Origin: Rutidosis leptorrhynchoides | Taxonomy: Eukaryota > Streptophyta > Magnoliopsida > Asterales > Asteraceae | Assembly (NCBI RefSeq): GCF_046630445.1 | Contig: NC_092341.1 | Coordinates: 293,698,001 to 293,762,000 of the forward strand | Reading direction: 5' to 3' | Length of the DNA: 64,000 nucleotides | Shown: positions 10,295-23,000 of the stretch, one piece after another | How positions within the stretch are numbered: the first letter of the stretch is position 1 | Layout: every line of letters begins with the position of its first letter | Notes under the pieces: model-generated | Told to the model about the DNA's origin: nothing | Seen by the model: only the letters and a program-made list of their open reading frames with translations | Databases searched by the model: none | Translations under genes and position numbers: made by a program

Positions 10295-13200
10295 TGTAGT
10301 GACCCGAACTTTTCCATGTTTATATATATTAATTGAGATTGTTATTTACATGATTAAGTGTTTCCAACATGTTAAGCAATCAAACTTGTTAAGACTTGAT
10401 TAATTGAAATAGGTTTCATATAGACAATTGACCACCCAAGTTGACCGGTGATTTACGAACGTTAAAACTTGTAAAAACTATATGATGACATATATATGGA
10501 TATATATATATAGTTAACATCATACTATGATAAGTAAACATATCATTAAGTATATTAACAATGAACTACATATGTAAAAACAAGACTACTAACTTAATGA
10601 TTTTTAAACGAGACATATATGTAACGATTATCGTTGTAAAGACATTTAATGTATATATATCATATTAAGAGATATTCATACATGATAATATCATGATAAT
10701 ATAATAATTTAAAATCTCATTTGATATTATAAACATTGGGTTAACAACATTTAACAAGATCGTTAACCTAAAGGTTTCAAAACAACACTTACATGTAACG
10801 ACTAACGATCACTTAACGACTCAGTTAAAATGTATATACATGTAGTGTTTTAATATGTATTTATACACTTTTGAAAGACTTCAATACACTTATCAAAATA
10901 CTTCTACTTAACAAAAATGCTTACAATTACATCCTCGTTCAGTTTCATCAACAATTCTACTCGTATGCACCCGTATTCGTACTCGTACAATACACAGCTT
11001 TTAGATGTATGTACTATTGGTATATACACTCTAATGATCAGCTCTTAGTAGCCCATGTGAGTCACCTAACATATGTGGGAACCATCATTTGGCAACTAGC
11101 ATGAAATATCTCATAAAATTACAAAAATATGAGTAATCATTCATGACTTATTTACATGAAAACAAAATTACATATCCTTTATATCTAATCCATACACCAA
11201 CGACCAAAAACACCTACAAACACTTTCATTCTTCAATTTTCTTCATCTAATTGATCTCTCTCAAGTTCTATCTTCAAGTTCTAAGTGTTCTTCATATATT
11301 CTACAAGTTCTAGTTACATAAAATCAAGAATACTTTCAAGTTTGCTAGCTCACTTCCAATCTTGTAAGGTGATCATCCAACCTCAAGAAATCTTTGTTTC
11401 TTACAGTAGGTTATCATTCTAATACAAGGTAATAATCATATTCAAACTTTGGTTCAATTTCTATAACTATAACAATCTTATTTCAAGTGATGATCTTACT
11501 TGAACTTGTTTTCGTGTCATGATTCTGCTTCAAGAACTTCGAGCCATCCAAGGATCCGTTGAAGCTAGATCCATTTTTATCTTTTCCAGTAGGTTTATCC
11601 AAGGAACTTAAGGTAGTAATGATGTTCATAACATCATTCGATTCATACATATAAAGCTATCTTATTCGAAGGTTTAAACTTGTAATCACTAGAACATAGT
11701 TTAGTTAATTCTAAACTTGTTCGCAAACAAAAGTTAATCCTTCTAAATTGACTTTTAAAATCAACTAAACACATGTTCTATATCTATATGATATGCTAAC
11801 TTAATGATTTAAAACCTGGAAACACGAAAAATACCGTAAAACCGGATTTACGCCGTCGTAGTAACACCGCGGGCTGTTTTGGGTTAGTTAATTAAAAACT
11901 ATGATAAACTTTGATTTAAAAGTTGTTATTCTGAGAAAATGATTTTTATTATGAACATGAAACTATATCCAAAAATTAAGGTTAAACTCAAAGTGGAAGT
12001 ATGTTTTCTAAAATGGTCATCTAGACGTCGTTATTTCGACTGAAATGACTACCTTTACAAAAACGACTTGTAACTTATTTTTCCAACTATAAACCTATAC
12101 TTTTTCTGTTTAGATTCATAAAATAGAGTTCAATATGAAACCATAGCAATTTGATTCACTCAAAACGGATTTAAAATGAAGAAGTTATGGGTAAAACAAG
12201 ATTGGATAATTTTTGTCATTTTAGCTACGTGAAAATTGGTAACAAATCTATTCCAACCATAACTTAATCAACTTGTATTGTATATTATGTAATCTTGAGA
12301 TACCATAGACACGTATACAATGTTTCGACCTATCATGTCGACACATCTATATATATTTTGGAACAACCATAGACACTCTATATGTGAATGTTGGAGTTAG
12401 CTATACAGGGTTGAGGTTGATTCCAAAATATATATAGTTTGAGTTGTGATCAATACTGAGATACGTATACACTGGGTCATGGATTGATTCGAGATAATAT
12501 TTATCGATTTATTTCTGTACATCTAACTGTGGACAACTAGTTGTAGGTTACTAACGAGGACAGCTGACTTAATAAACTTAAAACATCAAAATGTATTAAA
12601 AGTGTTGTAAATATATTTTGAACATACTTTGATATATATGTATATATTGTTATAGGTTCGTGAATCAACCAGTGGCCAAGTCTTACTTCCCGACGAAGTA
12701 AAAATCTGTGAAAGTGAGTTATAGTCCCACTTTTAAAATCTAATATTTTTGGGATGAGAATACATGCAGGTTTTATAAATGATTTACAAAATAGACACAA
12801 GTACGTGAAACTACATTCTATGGTTGAATTATCGAAATCGAATATGCCCCTTTTTATTAAGTCTGGTAATCTAAGAATTAGGGAACAGCCACCCTAATTG
12901 ACGCGAATCCTAAAGATAGATCTATTGGGCCTAACAAACCCCATCCAAAGTACCGGATGCTTTAGTACTTCGAAATTTATATCATATCTGAAGGGTGTCC
13001 CGGAATGATGGGGATATTCTTATATATGCATCTTGTTAATGTCGGTTACCAGGTGTTCACCATATGAATGATTTTTATCTCTATGTATGGGATGTGTATT
13101 GAAATATGAAATCTTGTGGTCTATTATTATGATTTGATATATATAGGTTAAACCTATAACTCACCAACATTTTTGTTGACGTTCTAAGCATGTTTATTCT

Positions 13201-13546
13201 CAGGTGATTATTAAGAGCTTCCGCTATCGCATACTTAAATAAGGACGAGATTTAGAGTCCATGCTTGTATGATATTGTGTAAAAACTGCATTCAAGAAAC
13301 TTATTTTGTTGTAACATATTTGTATTGTAAACCATTATGTAATGGTCATGTGTAAACAGGATATTTTAGATTATCATTATTTGATAATCTACGTAAAGCT
13401 TTTTAAACCTTTATTGATGAAATAAATGTTATGGTTTGTTTTAAAATGAATGCAGTCTTTGAAAAACGTCTCATATAGAGGTCAAAACCTCGCAACGAAA
13501 TCAATTAATATGGAACATTTTTAATCAATAAGAACGGGACATTTCA
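10295..13546 (+). repeat. E1 3' LTR (3252 bp)
   Basis: Near-identical to 439-3689, starting TGTAGTGACCC and ending GACATTTCA. Scattered single-base differences from the 5' copy are visible (for example a G for T at base 7 and a few others per kb). Followed by the TTGTA duplication. Confidence 0.93.
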
Positions 13547-13551
13547 TTGTA
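13547..13551. repeat. Target site duplication of E1 (right), TTGTA
   Basis: Directly follows the 3' LTR and equals 434-438. Confidence 0.9.
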
Positions 13552-14116
13552 CATAAGATATTATATTTTTTTTATAAAACCTTTATTTATTAAAACAATT
13601 TAAATGAATAATTTCTTAAAATTTTGTTTCCTTTTACTTTAGGTAGTATCGGTATGTTTACCTAGTCCGTCCCTCGACAAAATTTAAAATTTGTCGTTTT
13701 TAAAGCGATTGTTTTAAAAGCAAAGGTTTTTAGGTTTTTTAATTTTTTTGGTACACTTTAGATCAATAATATTAAAAATAATGATAACAAAATTTTTCGC
13801 TCCGTCCTTGGGTAAAGAAATTTCGGTTCCATGACCTAGTCTTCAACTTACGACGAATTTTAGAAATCATTTTTTAAACTTAATGAAATAAAGTAATTTT
13901 TTTGTTTTTAAATTCACACAAAAATTAAATTTAAAAATGCAAATTAGTTTCATACAAAACCTACAAAATAAAAATTCAGAATGGGGGGAGAAAACTAGTT
14001 CTTTAGTGTCTGCTAGCGGAAAAAACCAATCGGATTCCATTCTCGGAACTACACGAGAACAGAACAACTAACTCTAGACAGTAATTTCTTTTTAGAACAT
14101 TTGAATCTCCCCACAC
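13552..14116 (-). other. Element 2, non-coding region downstream of gag-protease
   Basis: AT-rich and without a coding frame. It contains two diverged copies of the unit described for 1-438. No RT or env-like reading frame is seen. Confidence 0.55.
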
Positions 14117-16859
14117 TTAGGTAGCTGTGGTGTCGAAATTGTGATTAACTTCATTGTCAATTTCTTTTGGACCATAATCAACTTGCATATCTGTGACTTT
14201 TGCTTTAAGCCATTGGTCGGATTCCTGTGTAATATCCACAAATTCAACTAGTTTCGCCTTTTCTTTAGGTGATAGATTGGATACTAACCGGTTACATAAC
14301 TTAAAGTTCCCCTTGGTTCTAGCATCGCGAATCCGTTTAATAAGTTTCTTCATTGAACTATTAATAACGGGGTCATTTAATTTCGTATCAACAACGGGGT
14401 TCTTTGTTATCAGATCATCATTAGTTGTTACTTCATCTTCCCCACACTTAGCCATTTTATTATTGTTAAGCACTACCGTTGGAGTTGGTAAAACAATATG
14501 GTTCTTACCAATCATTTTTGTTGGTTCAACGGTTTTGGTTGGTGGAGATTTAGACTTTTGACTTACAAAGGTGATCGATTTTTCATCATTACTAAGTGTC
14601 ATTCTACCCTCTCTTACATCAAATAACGCCCCGGTGGACGCTAATAATGGTCGACCTAAAATTAGAGGAATGTTTGGGTCCTCTTCTATGTCAATGACAA
14701 TAAATTCGACTAGAAAGGTTAAATTACCTACTTGAACGGGTAGGTTATCAGCAATTCCAACTGGGTGCCTAATGGTTTGATCAAAGAGTCGAACACTCAT
14801 TTCTGTTGGACTTAGCTCACCTACTCCTAATCTCTTATATAATGAAAGAGGCATAACACTTATACTTGCACCTAAATCTGCTAGTGCATCATACATGACA
14901 CAATCACTAAGTAGACAAGGAACAATAAATTCACCCGGATCACCCAACCTTGGTGGAGGTTTTGGTGGAACTGTCTTCACCGGGTTTATTTTTACGATTT
15001 TTGTTTCTTGTACTTTCTTATTATTCTTCTTCTTTCCAGAGATATCACAAACTTTATTACCTATTACTTGCTCATACTCAACTCCTTTTCTTGAAAACGG
15101 GATGGGTGGTCTGTATGGTGCCACCACTGGCTTTACATACTCGGGTGGTGGTGGTGTTGTAACTTCTTCATTGTTACTCACATCTAAAACCTTCCCATCT
15201 TCTTGTGCTGGTTTTTCAGAATTCGTTGAAACCATATTAACATTCTCATTCCGAGGATTTACTTCAGTATTACTCGGTAGCTTTCCTTGTTCCCTCTCAC
15301 TCATCATGCTAGTAAGAGTACCTACGTGTTTTTCTAGATTCAAAATGGAAGCTTGTTGAGTTCTTAGTGACTGATCAAACCTCTCATTCGTTTGGGTTTG
15401 AGATGTAATAAATTGTGTTTGAGATTCCATTAGCTTTGCCATCATTTCTTCTAGATTTGGCTTTTTTTCTTCGGTTTGTTGTAGTGGTTTATATAAGCCA
15501 GGTCTTTGTTGATTGAAAGTGTTGTTTTGATTTGGTTGGTTATTCGGACCTTATTGGTTATACGAGTTATTGTTTGGCCCATTTGGATTGTAAAGAATGT
15601 TTTGATTTCGATTGAAGTTTGGCCTTGGCGGTTGATAATTATTTTGATAATTATTTCCCGGCCTTTGGTTCATGTAGGAAACATTCTCTCGTTGTTCCAT
15701 CGTTTTCTCAATGTGACAATCTTTCGTTAAGTATGGTCCACCGCATTGCTCACAACTGATTCGTATTGCGTGAATATCTTTATTCATCTTTTCCATTCGT
15801 CTTTCGAAAGCATCTTTTTTGCAGAAACGGAATCAAAGTCATGGCTAGAATCGGCTCTAGCCACTTTAGATGAACGAAAGATATCTTTTTCCTGGTGCTA
15901 CTCATGTGAGTCGGAGGCTGTGTTATCAATGATTTTGTGAGCTTCGATAGCAGTTTTCTTCATAATGGAACCACCAGCTGTTATGTCGATGTCTTTTCGT
16001 GTAGCAATGTCGCATCCTTGGTAGAATATTTGTACTATTTGATAAGTGTCTAAACCATGTTGCGGACATCCTCTTAACAATTTTCCAAATCTTGTCCACG
16101 CCTCATATAGAGTTTCATTTGACTTTTGAGTGAACGTAACAATTTCTCCTTGAAGTCTCACGGCTTTAGATGCCGGAAAGAATTGTTTAAGAAATTTTTC
16201 AACTAAAACATCCCATGTATCAATCGCCCCTTCAGGTAACAATTCTAACCAATCTTTGGCTTCTCCCCTTAAAGTCCAGGGAAATAACATGAGATAGATC
16301 TGTTCATCCTCTACTTCTCTAATTTTAAATAGAGTACAGATCCTATTAAAGGTACGAAGATGTTCGTTTGGATCTTCCTTCGGCGCACCACTAAATTGGC
16401 ATTGATTAGTTACCATGTGTAAAATTTATCCTTTGATTTCATAATCTGGCGCATTAATGTCAGGTTGAGTAATTGCGTGACCTTGGCCAGTGTGTTTAGC
16501 TCTCATTCGGTCTTCCATACTTAGAGGTTCCAGATTCTCCATTATTGAATTTGTTGAATCTGAATCACTAGAGGATTCTGATTTAATGGGTTGTTCCTCG
16601 ACAATCTCCGTTTGAATGATTGGTGGTTCCGGAGGAAAGATTAATGGTTCAGGATCTCTGAATTATCCCTGAATATCCTCCGGATTCTCAATTGTGAGGT
16701 CTGGTTCAAAAATGGATTATCGGAAATTTGAATTGGAGTACTTGGTCGACTTGATGACGATTCTAAAGAAAAATCAACGGTGACAATATTGGCTAGATGT
16801 CTTGATCGAGTTACAGGTGGTGAACGTATAAAAGGTGGTGAACGTTTTGCTCGGTACAT
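14117..16859 (-). pseudogene. Element 2 gag-protease, degenerate
   Basis: Starts MYRAKRSPPFIRSPPVTRS at 16859, the same start as X gag at 38999. The Gag core follows (NEHLRTFNRICTLFKIREVE, WTLRGEAKDWLE, ETLYEAWTRFGKLLRGCPQ), then a single CCxxC-type knuckle and an Asn/Gln/Pro-rich linker, and an aspartic protease with DALADLGASISVMP and the IPLILGRPLLAS strand (14640-14900). Breaks: frameshift near 16690, a TAA near 16417-16419 (X has CAA there), a shift near 15800-15890 and a stop near 15550. The last piece, 442 codons (15445-14117), is open and ends before any RT. The protease sequence differs clearly from that of X, so it is a distinct subfamily. Confidence 0.8.
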
Positions 16860-18171
16860 TCACTAAATATCCTATTAGTAATAAAAGATAAAAATTATAT
16901 AAGTTATCAAATTAATAGACTTTTCTGATTTTGCCCACGTTTCGAATAGCCAATAGATGCAGCAGGTAGCCAGGACCCTTTAAATCGGAAGCCCACAACT
17001 CGCCACTAACAAATCCAACTATTACTACGAACTAGAAAATTTTGGATGTCTATCAATTTAACCACTTAAAATAATTTTTCGTTGAAGTTTAAAGAAATTT
17101 TAGAAAAGAAATAGAAAATTGTATATCCTAAAAACTAGAGCGTCGAAAAATAAGAAAGAAAAAAGAGCGCGTCGGAAAAACGTCGAAAAATAAATGGTCA
17201 AAAAATAATAAAAAGGACGTAGCGCGTTGAAACTTAAAAGTCTAAAAACTAAGAATTAAAAGTTGCGTCTAAAGGTATTAAAGCTTAAATGAATTCTATA
17301 TCCAAAACGGTAATAACTTAAAAAGGCACTAAAATCTTAAAACGGCGTCGCAAAATTCTAAAGCACCTAAATCTTAGTCTAAAGAAAAAGCACTTAAGGG
17401 ATTTTACGACAAAGCCCAAAAATCTAGAAATATAAAATAATACGGCAAAAACTAATCTTAAAACTAATTACGAACGATAAAAATATACAAATTATGAATT
17501 AAACTAATAAAAATAAAAATAAACAAAAAATGATACAAAATATATAAATAAACTTAAAGTTGTAAAAAGTACAATTTTTATAAATATATTATTTTTATAT
17601 TATTTATTTATAAAATTATTAATTTTATAATTTATTAAAACTAATTAAACTAAAAATACAAATTAAATAAATAAAACTAAAACTAATATTAGAAATTAAT
17701 TAATTAATAAACCCTAATTAGGGTAAATAATTAATAATAATAATTTTAATTATTAAACCTAATCCTGTCGGCTAAGGTACCAGACGTGTCAACTCAAGCC
17801 ATGCGATCGCATGGATTTCGCATTATATTTTCATGCGGTAGCATGAACTAGGGTTCCAGGCCAGAGTTGGGCTGCTACAGTACTTTGGCCCGATTACTTA
17901 TATTTTTTTTTCTGTTTTATATTTAATTTTCTGTTTTTATAAAATATTTATATAAATAAAAACTTATATTTTAAGAACTAAAATAAAAATAAAGAAACTT
18001 TATAATTTTATATATATATAACAAACTATTAAAAATATATAATTTTTGTTTTTCTTTTTATATTTTTGTATTTTTAATAATTAAAACGTATTTTTACAAA
18101 AGCATATTTTTACAAAAGTAAATTAAAAATCTTTTTTTTTATATAGCGTTTCGCTTCCAGCGTTTAAGCAG
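16860..18171 (-). other. Element 2 leader between primer site and gag
   Basis: Non-coding, AT-rich and homologous to the X leader (39000-40250). A conserved block near 16930-17010 (GCCCACG ... TAGATGCAGCAGG ... CCACAACTCGCC on the plus strand) precedes gag in both. The two leaders differ sharply at the palindrome site (17799-17845 here). Confidence 0.65.
17799..17845. repeat. Palindrome pair in element 2 leader
   Basis: CCATGCGATCGCATGG at 17799-17814 is a perfect 16-bp palindrome. A second imperfect one, CATGCGGTAGCATG, is at 17832-17845. The same motif pair occurs in this element's LTR at 19553-19601. Confidence 0.85.
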
Positions 18172-18189
18172 TCCCCGGCAGCGGCGCCA
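18172..18189 (-). other. Element 2 primer binding site
   Basis: On the minus strand TGGCGCCGCTGCCGGGGA, close to the Athila/Tat-type primer site. It lies 9 bases downstream of the LTR end, so a few spacer bases are present. Confidence 0.85.
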
Positions 18190-19412
18190 AAATATACTTG
18201 ATGTTAAAGCGAAGGGGTACAAAATACTATTAAATTTTACAAGGAAATACTATTAAATACGATACAATTTTACACAAGTTATTTATTTATTTATAGAATG
18301 GATATACTTAAACCTTGCTACAACACTTATAGGCAGTGTACCTAATCGTACAGTAGTGTAGTTTTTAGTAAGTCCGATTCGTTCCACAGGGAGCTAGCCA
18401 AGTTTAACGCTATATTTTTAAAACTATATTTGTATAAATATAAATATATATATAAGTAATATTATTATTATAAAAGGGGGTTTTTACCGTTTAATGACCG
18501 GTTTGTCAATTTTAAAACTTCAGTCGCAGTTAAAACCTAATGTAAAATTTTAAATATATAAAAGACTTAAATTAAAGCGTAAAGTAAATAACAATAATTA
18601 AATTGCGATAAATTAAAGTGCGATAATTAAAATGACAATAAACTAAAGTGCGATAATTAAAAGTGCAATTAAATATGAAATAAAGGAATTATGCTTATTT
18701 AAACTTCCGTAATCATGATGTTTGACGTGTTGATTTTAGTTTATTACCATGGGTTAATTGTCCTTTGTTCTGGATTATTCAATATGTACATCTGGTTTTT
18801 GTCCATAACAGTCCATCAGTCATAAATATAAAGTGCGAGTGTCCTCGTCAAATTATCCTTATATCTGAAGTCAAATATTCCAACTAATTGGGGGCTTAAA
18901 CTATAATTACACCAAGTGTCCTTGTATATAATTCACCCCTATTTTAATAAGTCCATTAACTATTAATCTGTTCCCGTGTCCGTTTAAATGAACGATTATT
19001 AGTACTTATAAATATCCCGCCCATCGTGTCCGATCGAGTGTATATGGTTATTTATAGGTACGTCCAATTGTAAATCTTTATATTAAATTAACAAACTATC
19101 ATTTAATTAAACAAATATAAAGCCCATTAATAGCCCATAGTCTAATTTCCACAAGTGTCGTTCTTTTGTCCAAACTCCAATTATGGTACAAAGCCCAATT
19201 ACCCAATTTTAATATTTATCCCAACATCACGATTACTTCGATTTAAATAAGCATAATAATAACTTAGCTACGAGACATTAATTTAAAAAGGTTGAACATA
19301 ACTTACAATGATTAAAAATAGCGTAGCGTTACACAGACAGAATTTCGACTTACACCCTTACAACATTCGCTAATATACCCTTATTATTATTAAAGTTAAA
19401 ATTAAAATTAAA

Positions 19413-19419
<7 letters not shown>

Positions 19420-19472
<53 letters not shown>
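19420..19472. repeat. (TA)n microsatellite in element 2 LTR
   Basis: An uninterrupted AT/TA run just downstream of the promoter on the minus strand. The same place is a TA run in the X LTR (41567-41604). Confidence 0.95.
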
Positions 19473-19474
<2 letters not shown>

Positions 19475-19522
19475 GTGAGAGATGGAGAAAAAAAGATGTG
19501 TTTTGTTCGACTAAAACTGCGA

Positions 19523-19530
19523 AATTTATA
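19523..19530 (-). promoter_or_regulatory. TATA box of element 2 LTR
   Basis: On the minus strand CTATAAATTT. Aligned with CTATAAAAGG in the X LTR (41657-41663) and CTATAAAAGC in the solo LTR (62919-62926). Confidence 0.7.
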
Positions 19531-19552
19531 GATGTGGCCTGACAATTGGGGT

Positions 19553-19601
19553 CATGCGACCGCATAATTTTTCTACTTCCTGGCCATGCGATCGCATGGC
19601 C
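19553..19601. repeat. Palindrome pair upstream of the TATA box, element 2 LTR
   Basis: CATGCGACCGCAT at 19553-19565 and CCATGCGATCGCATGG at 19584-19599, within a longer 20-bp palindrome 19582-19601. They lie about 25-75 bases upstream of the TATA box on the minus strand. Confidence 0.85.
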
Positions 19602-20067
19602 TGGGATACCAGCTCACATACGTTTGTCACCTAGTTTGCCGACGGTTTTTAATTTATAATATAATATATATATAATTTTAAGAATTATTTATATATTATA
19701 TTATATTTATGTGCATAGTTGACTTGTAATTTTTAGTCCGTTGCGTCGAGCGTTGAGAGTTGACTCTGGTCCTGGTTCTGGATTTTCGAACATCCTTGCG
19801 TACAATTTAATATCTTGTACTTTGCATTTTGCATCTTGTACTCTTGTAATTTTGAGACGTTTCTCATCAATAATTTGAACCACTTTGATTGTTCTTTGTA
19901 CTTTTTAGCTTTTTGGTCGTTTGCGTCTTCAATTCGTCGAATCTATCTTTTGTCTTCACCTTTTATTATTTAAACGAATATCACTTGTAAATAGAACAGC
20001 TGCAACTAAAAGCTTTTTTTCTTGAGGGATAATGCTATGAAATATATGTTCGTTTTTAGTATTATCA

Positions 20068-23000
20068 CTATGTAATGTTTAACTCTGTGACCATTAACCT
20101 TAAATTCAATCCCATTTGAATTTATTAATTCTACTGTTCCGTACGGGAAAACTCTTTTGACTATAAATGGTCCAGACCATCTTGATTTCCATTTTCCAGG
20201 AAATAGCTTGAATCGTGAATTGAAAAGAAGAACTCTGTCTCCTTCTTTAAATTCTTTTGAACTTCTGATTCTTTTATCATGCCATTTATTCGTTCTTTCC
20301 TTATAGATTAACGAATTTTCGTATGCTTCATGTCTTAATTCTTCTAATTCGTTTAATTGACTTACCCGTAGACGTCCGGCTTCATGTAAATCAAGATTAC
20401 ATGTCTTCAAAGCCCAAAATGCTTTATGTTCAATTTCTACTGGAAGGTGACATGCTTTTCCATAAACGAGTCTAAAAGGTGTGGTTCCAATTGGAGTTTT
20501 GTAGGCTGTTCTAAAAGTCCAGAGTGCATCCTCCAATTTCATGGACCATTCCTTCGGATTTGATCCTACGGTTTTCTCTAGAATACGTTTTAAAGCTCGG
20601 TTGGTATTTTCAACTTGTCCACTTGTTTGTGGATGATAAGCGGTTGAAATTTTATGAGTTACTCCATATCTTTTGAGAACTTTCTCAAGTTGATTATTAC
20701 AGAAATGAGTACCCCGATCACTTATTAAAGCTTTCGGTGTTTCGAACCTAGCAAAAAGACATTTTAAGAAGTTGACTACAACTCGTGCATCGTTAGTTGG
20801 GAGAGCTTGTGCTTCTGCCCATTTAGATACATAATCAATGGCAACGAGAATGTAGAGATTATTATGAGATTTTGGAAATGGACCCATAAAGTCAATACCC
20901 CAAACGTCAAATACTTCACATACTTGAATGAAATTTTGTGGCATTTCATCACGTTTACTTATTTTTCCGGCCCTTTGACAAGCATCGCAGGATTTACAAA
21001 GAAGGTGTGCGTCTTTGAAAATTGTAGGCCAAAAGAATCCAGCATCGTAAACTTTTCTTGCTGTAAGTTGAGGCCCATAATGCCCTCCTGTTGGTCATGT
21101 GTGACAATGATTTAAGATTTGACTAGCTTCATCTCCGAATACACATCGGCGTATTATTCCATCGGGACAACTTTTAAACAAATGTGGATCTTCCCAAAAA
21201 TAGTGTTTTATATCACTAAAGAATTTCTTTTGTTTTTGGTACGACAACCCTTTTTCAAGGAATCCACATACTAAGTAGTTTGCATAGTCTGCAAACCATG
21301 GAATTTTATTATAATCTATCTTCAATAGATATTCATTAGGAAAGTTATCTTGTATGGCCGATTCATTTAGAACTTCTAATTCAGGATTTTCAAGACGAGA
21401 AAGATGATCAGCGGCGAGATTTTCTGCTCCCTTTTTGTCTCAGATTTCAATATCGAACTCTTGTAAGAGTAAGATCCAACAGATTAATCGTGATTTGGCA
21501 TCTTGTTTTGAAAATAGATATTTAAGAGTAGAATGGTCGGTTTAGACCACCATTTTTGCTAGAAAGAGATATGAACGAAATTTGTCAAAAGTAAAGAAAA
21601 TAGCAAGGAGTTCTTTTTCAGTAGTTGTGTAATTCGTTTGTGCTCCTTGTAACATCTTACTAGCGCAATAAATAGGTTGAAATCGTTTTTCAATCCTTTG
21701 TCCTAAAACGGCTCCCATTGCAAAATCACTTGCATCGCACATGAGTTCAAATGGTAAATTCCAATTTGGAGTTATCATGATCGGCGCATTAGTGAGTTTT
21801 TCTTTAAGAATATTAAAAGATTTGATACATTCATCTGAAAAGATGAATGGAACATCCTTTTCTAGGAGTTTATTCATAGGAGTGGCAATTTTAGGAAAAA
21901 TCTTTTATGAAACGTCTGTAAAAATCGGCATGCCCTAGAAAACTCCTAACTCCTCTAACATTGGTGGGATGTGGAAGTTTAGCAATTACATCTACTTTAG
22001 CTCTATCCACTTCAATTCCTTCCTTTGAAATTTTATGACCAAGAACGATACCTTCTCTAACCATGAAAAGGTATTTCTCCCAATTAAGAACTAGATTTGA
22101 TTGTTCGCATCTAATAAGCATTCGTTCAAGATTAACTAGACATGTTTCAAAAGTATCACCGAAGACTGAAAAGTCATCCATGAAAACTTCCATGCATTCT
22201 TCTATCATGTCGTGAAAAATTGCCATCATGCACCTTTGAAAGGTTGCAGGGGCGTTGCAAAGTCCAAATGGCATGCGTTTGTAAGCAAAAGTACCATAAG
22301 GGCACGTGAACGTGGTTTTTTCTTGGTCCTCGGGTGCTATTGGAATTTGAAAATATCCGGAGAAACCATCAAGAAAACAATAGTAACTATTCCCGGCTAA
22401 TCTTTCCAACATTTGATCAATGAAAGGTAAGGGAAAATGATATTTTCTGGTGGCGTCATTTAATTTTCTATAATCAATACAAACACGCCATCCTGTTACA
22501 GTCCTAGTAGGAATAAGCTCATTTTTCTCATTTGTGATGACAGGCATGCCACCCTTCTTAGGTACTCATTGAACTGAGCTTACCCATGGACTATCAGAGA
22601 TTGGATAAATTAATCCTGCATCAAGCAGTTTAATAATTTCTTTCTTAACAACATCTTGCATATTCGGATTTAGTCTTCGATGGCGTTGCACATACATTTT
22701 ATGGCCTTCTTCCATAAGGATTTTATGTGTGCAATACGAAGGACTTATGCCTTTAATGTCATGAATCTTCCATACAATAGCTGGTTTATGAGCTTTTAGC
22801 ACAGTAATGAGTTGAGATTTTTCATTTTCCGTAAGAGAAGACTATATTATTACAGGTAATTCAGATTCACCATGTAAATAAGCATATTCCAAATGGTTTG
22901 GAAGTGGCTTTAACTCTAATGTCGGTGGTTCTTCTATCGATGATTTATATCGATATCTGTCTTCCTCTTTTAACACTTGAAGTTCTTCTGTTGTTGGTTC

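Larger units (their letters stand above)
439..13546 (+). mobile_element. E1: full-length Ty3/Gypsy (Tekay/Del-like) retrotransposon carrying an F-box ORF
   Basis: Complete element with two near-identical LTRs (439-3689 and 10295-13546), each starting TGTAGT and ending TTTCA, and a perfect 5-bp target duplication TTGTA (434-438, 13547-13551). Order: LTR, tRNA-Met-type primer site, acidic ORF, F-box ORF, single-frame gag-pol, 3' LTR. The long LTRs, the primer type and the chromodomain-like tail of the integrase fit the Tekay/Del chromovirus clade (family knowledge). Inserted into the minus-strand element 2. Gag-pol has two in-frame stops, so the copy is not autonomous now. The high LTR similarity implies a fairly recent insertion; a computed LTR divergence is needed for an age. 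Confidence 0.93.
13552..20067 (-). mobile_element. Element 2: Athila-like Gypsy element, gag-protease only, 5' part
   Basis: Read on the minus strand: 5' LTR (20067-18199), primer site (18189-18172), long leader (18171-16860), degenerate gag-protease (16859-14117), then non-coding sequence down to 13552, resumed at 438-1 beyond E1. I find no RT, RNase H or integrase in the visible part, so it is probably a non-autonomous derivative relying on a relative such as X. Its LTR abuts the integrase end of X with no polypurine tract, as expected if it inserted there. The bases 20068-20072 (CTATG) should then be its target duplication. Confidence 0.75.
18199..20067 (-). repeat. Element 2 5' LTR (1869 bp)
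   Basis: On the minus strand begins TGATAATACTAAAAACG (20067) and ends CTTTAACATCA (18199). It is homologous to the X LTR at 40275-42190 and to the solo LTR at 61471-63461. It contains a TATA box, a palindrome pair upstream of it and a TA microsatellite downstream. It borders the element 2 primer site on one side and the X integrase on the other, so it could be mistaken for the X 3' LTR. Confidence 0.88.

Noticed and set aside
10871-11104. Open frame of 77 codons inside the E1 3' LTR, with similar frames at 24104-24358 and 34152-34343
   Set aside because: It is shared only because LTRs are copies. It has no domain, lies in the likely promoter and leader region, and its length varies between copies.
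14895-15359. Plus-strand 154-codon frame over element 2 gag
   Set aside because: Shadow of the gag-protease frame on the other strand.
18199-20067. This LTR as the 3' LTR of X, with a recombinant LTR-internal-LTR-internal array
   Set aside because: Its palindromes match the element 2 leader, and no polypurine tract precedes it in X, so a nested insertion is simpler. Not fully excluded.
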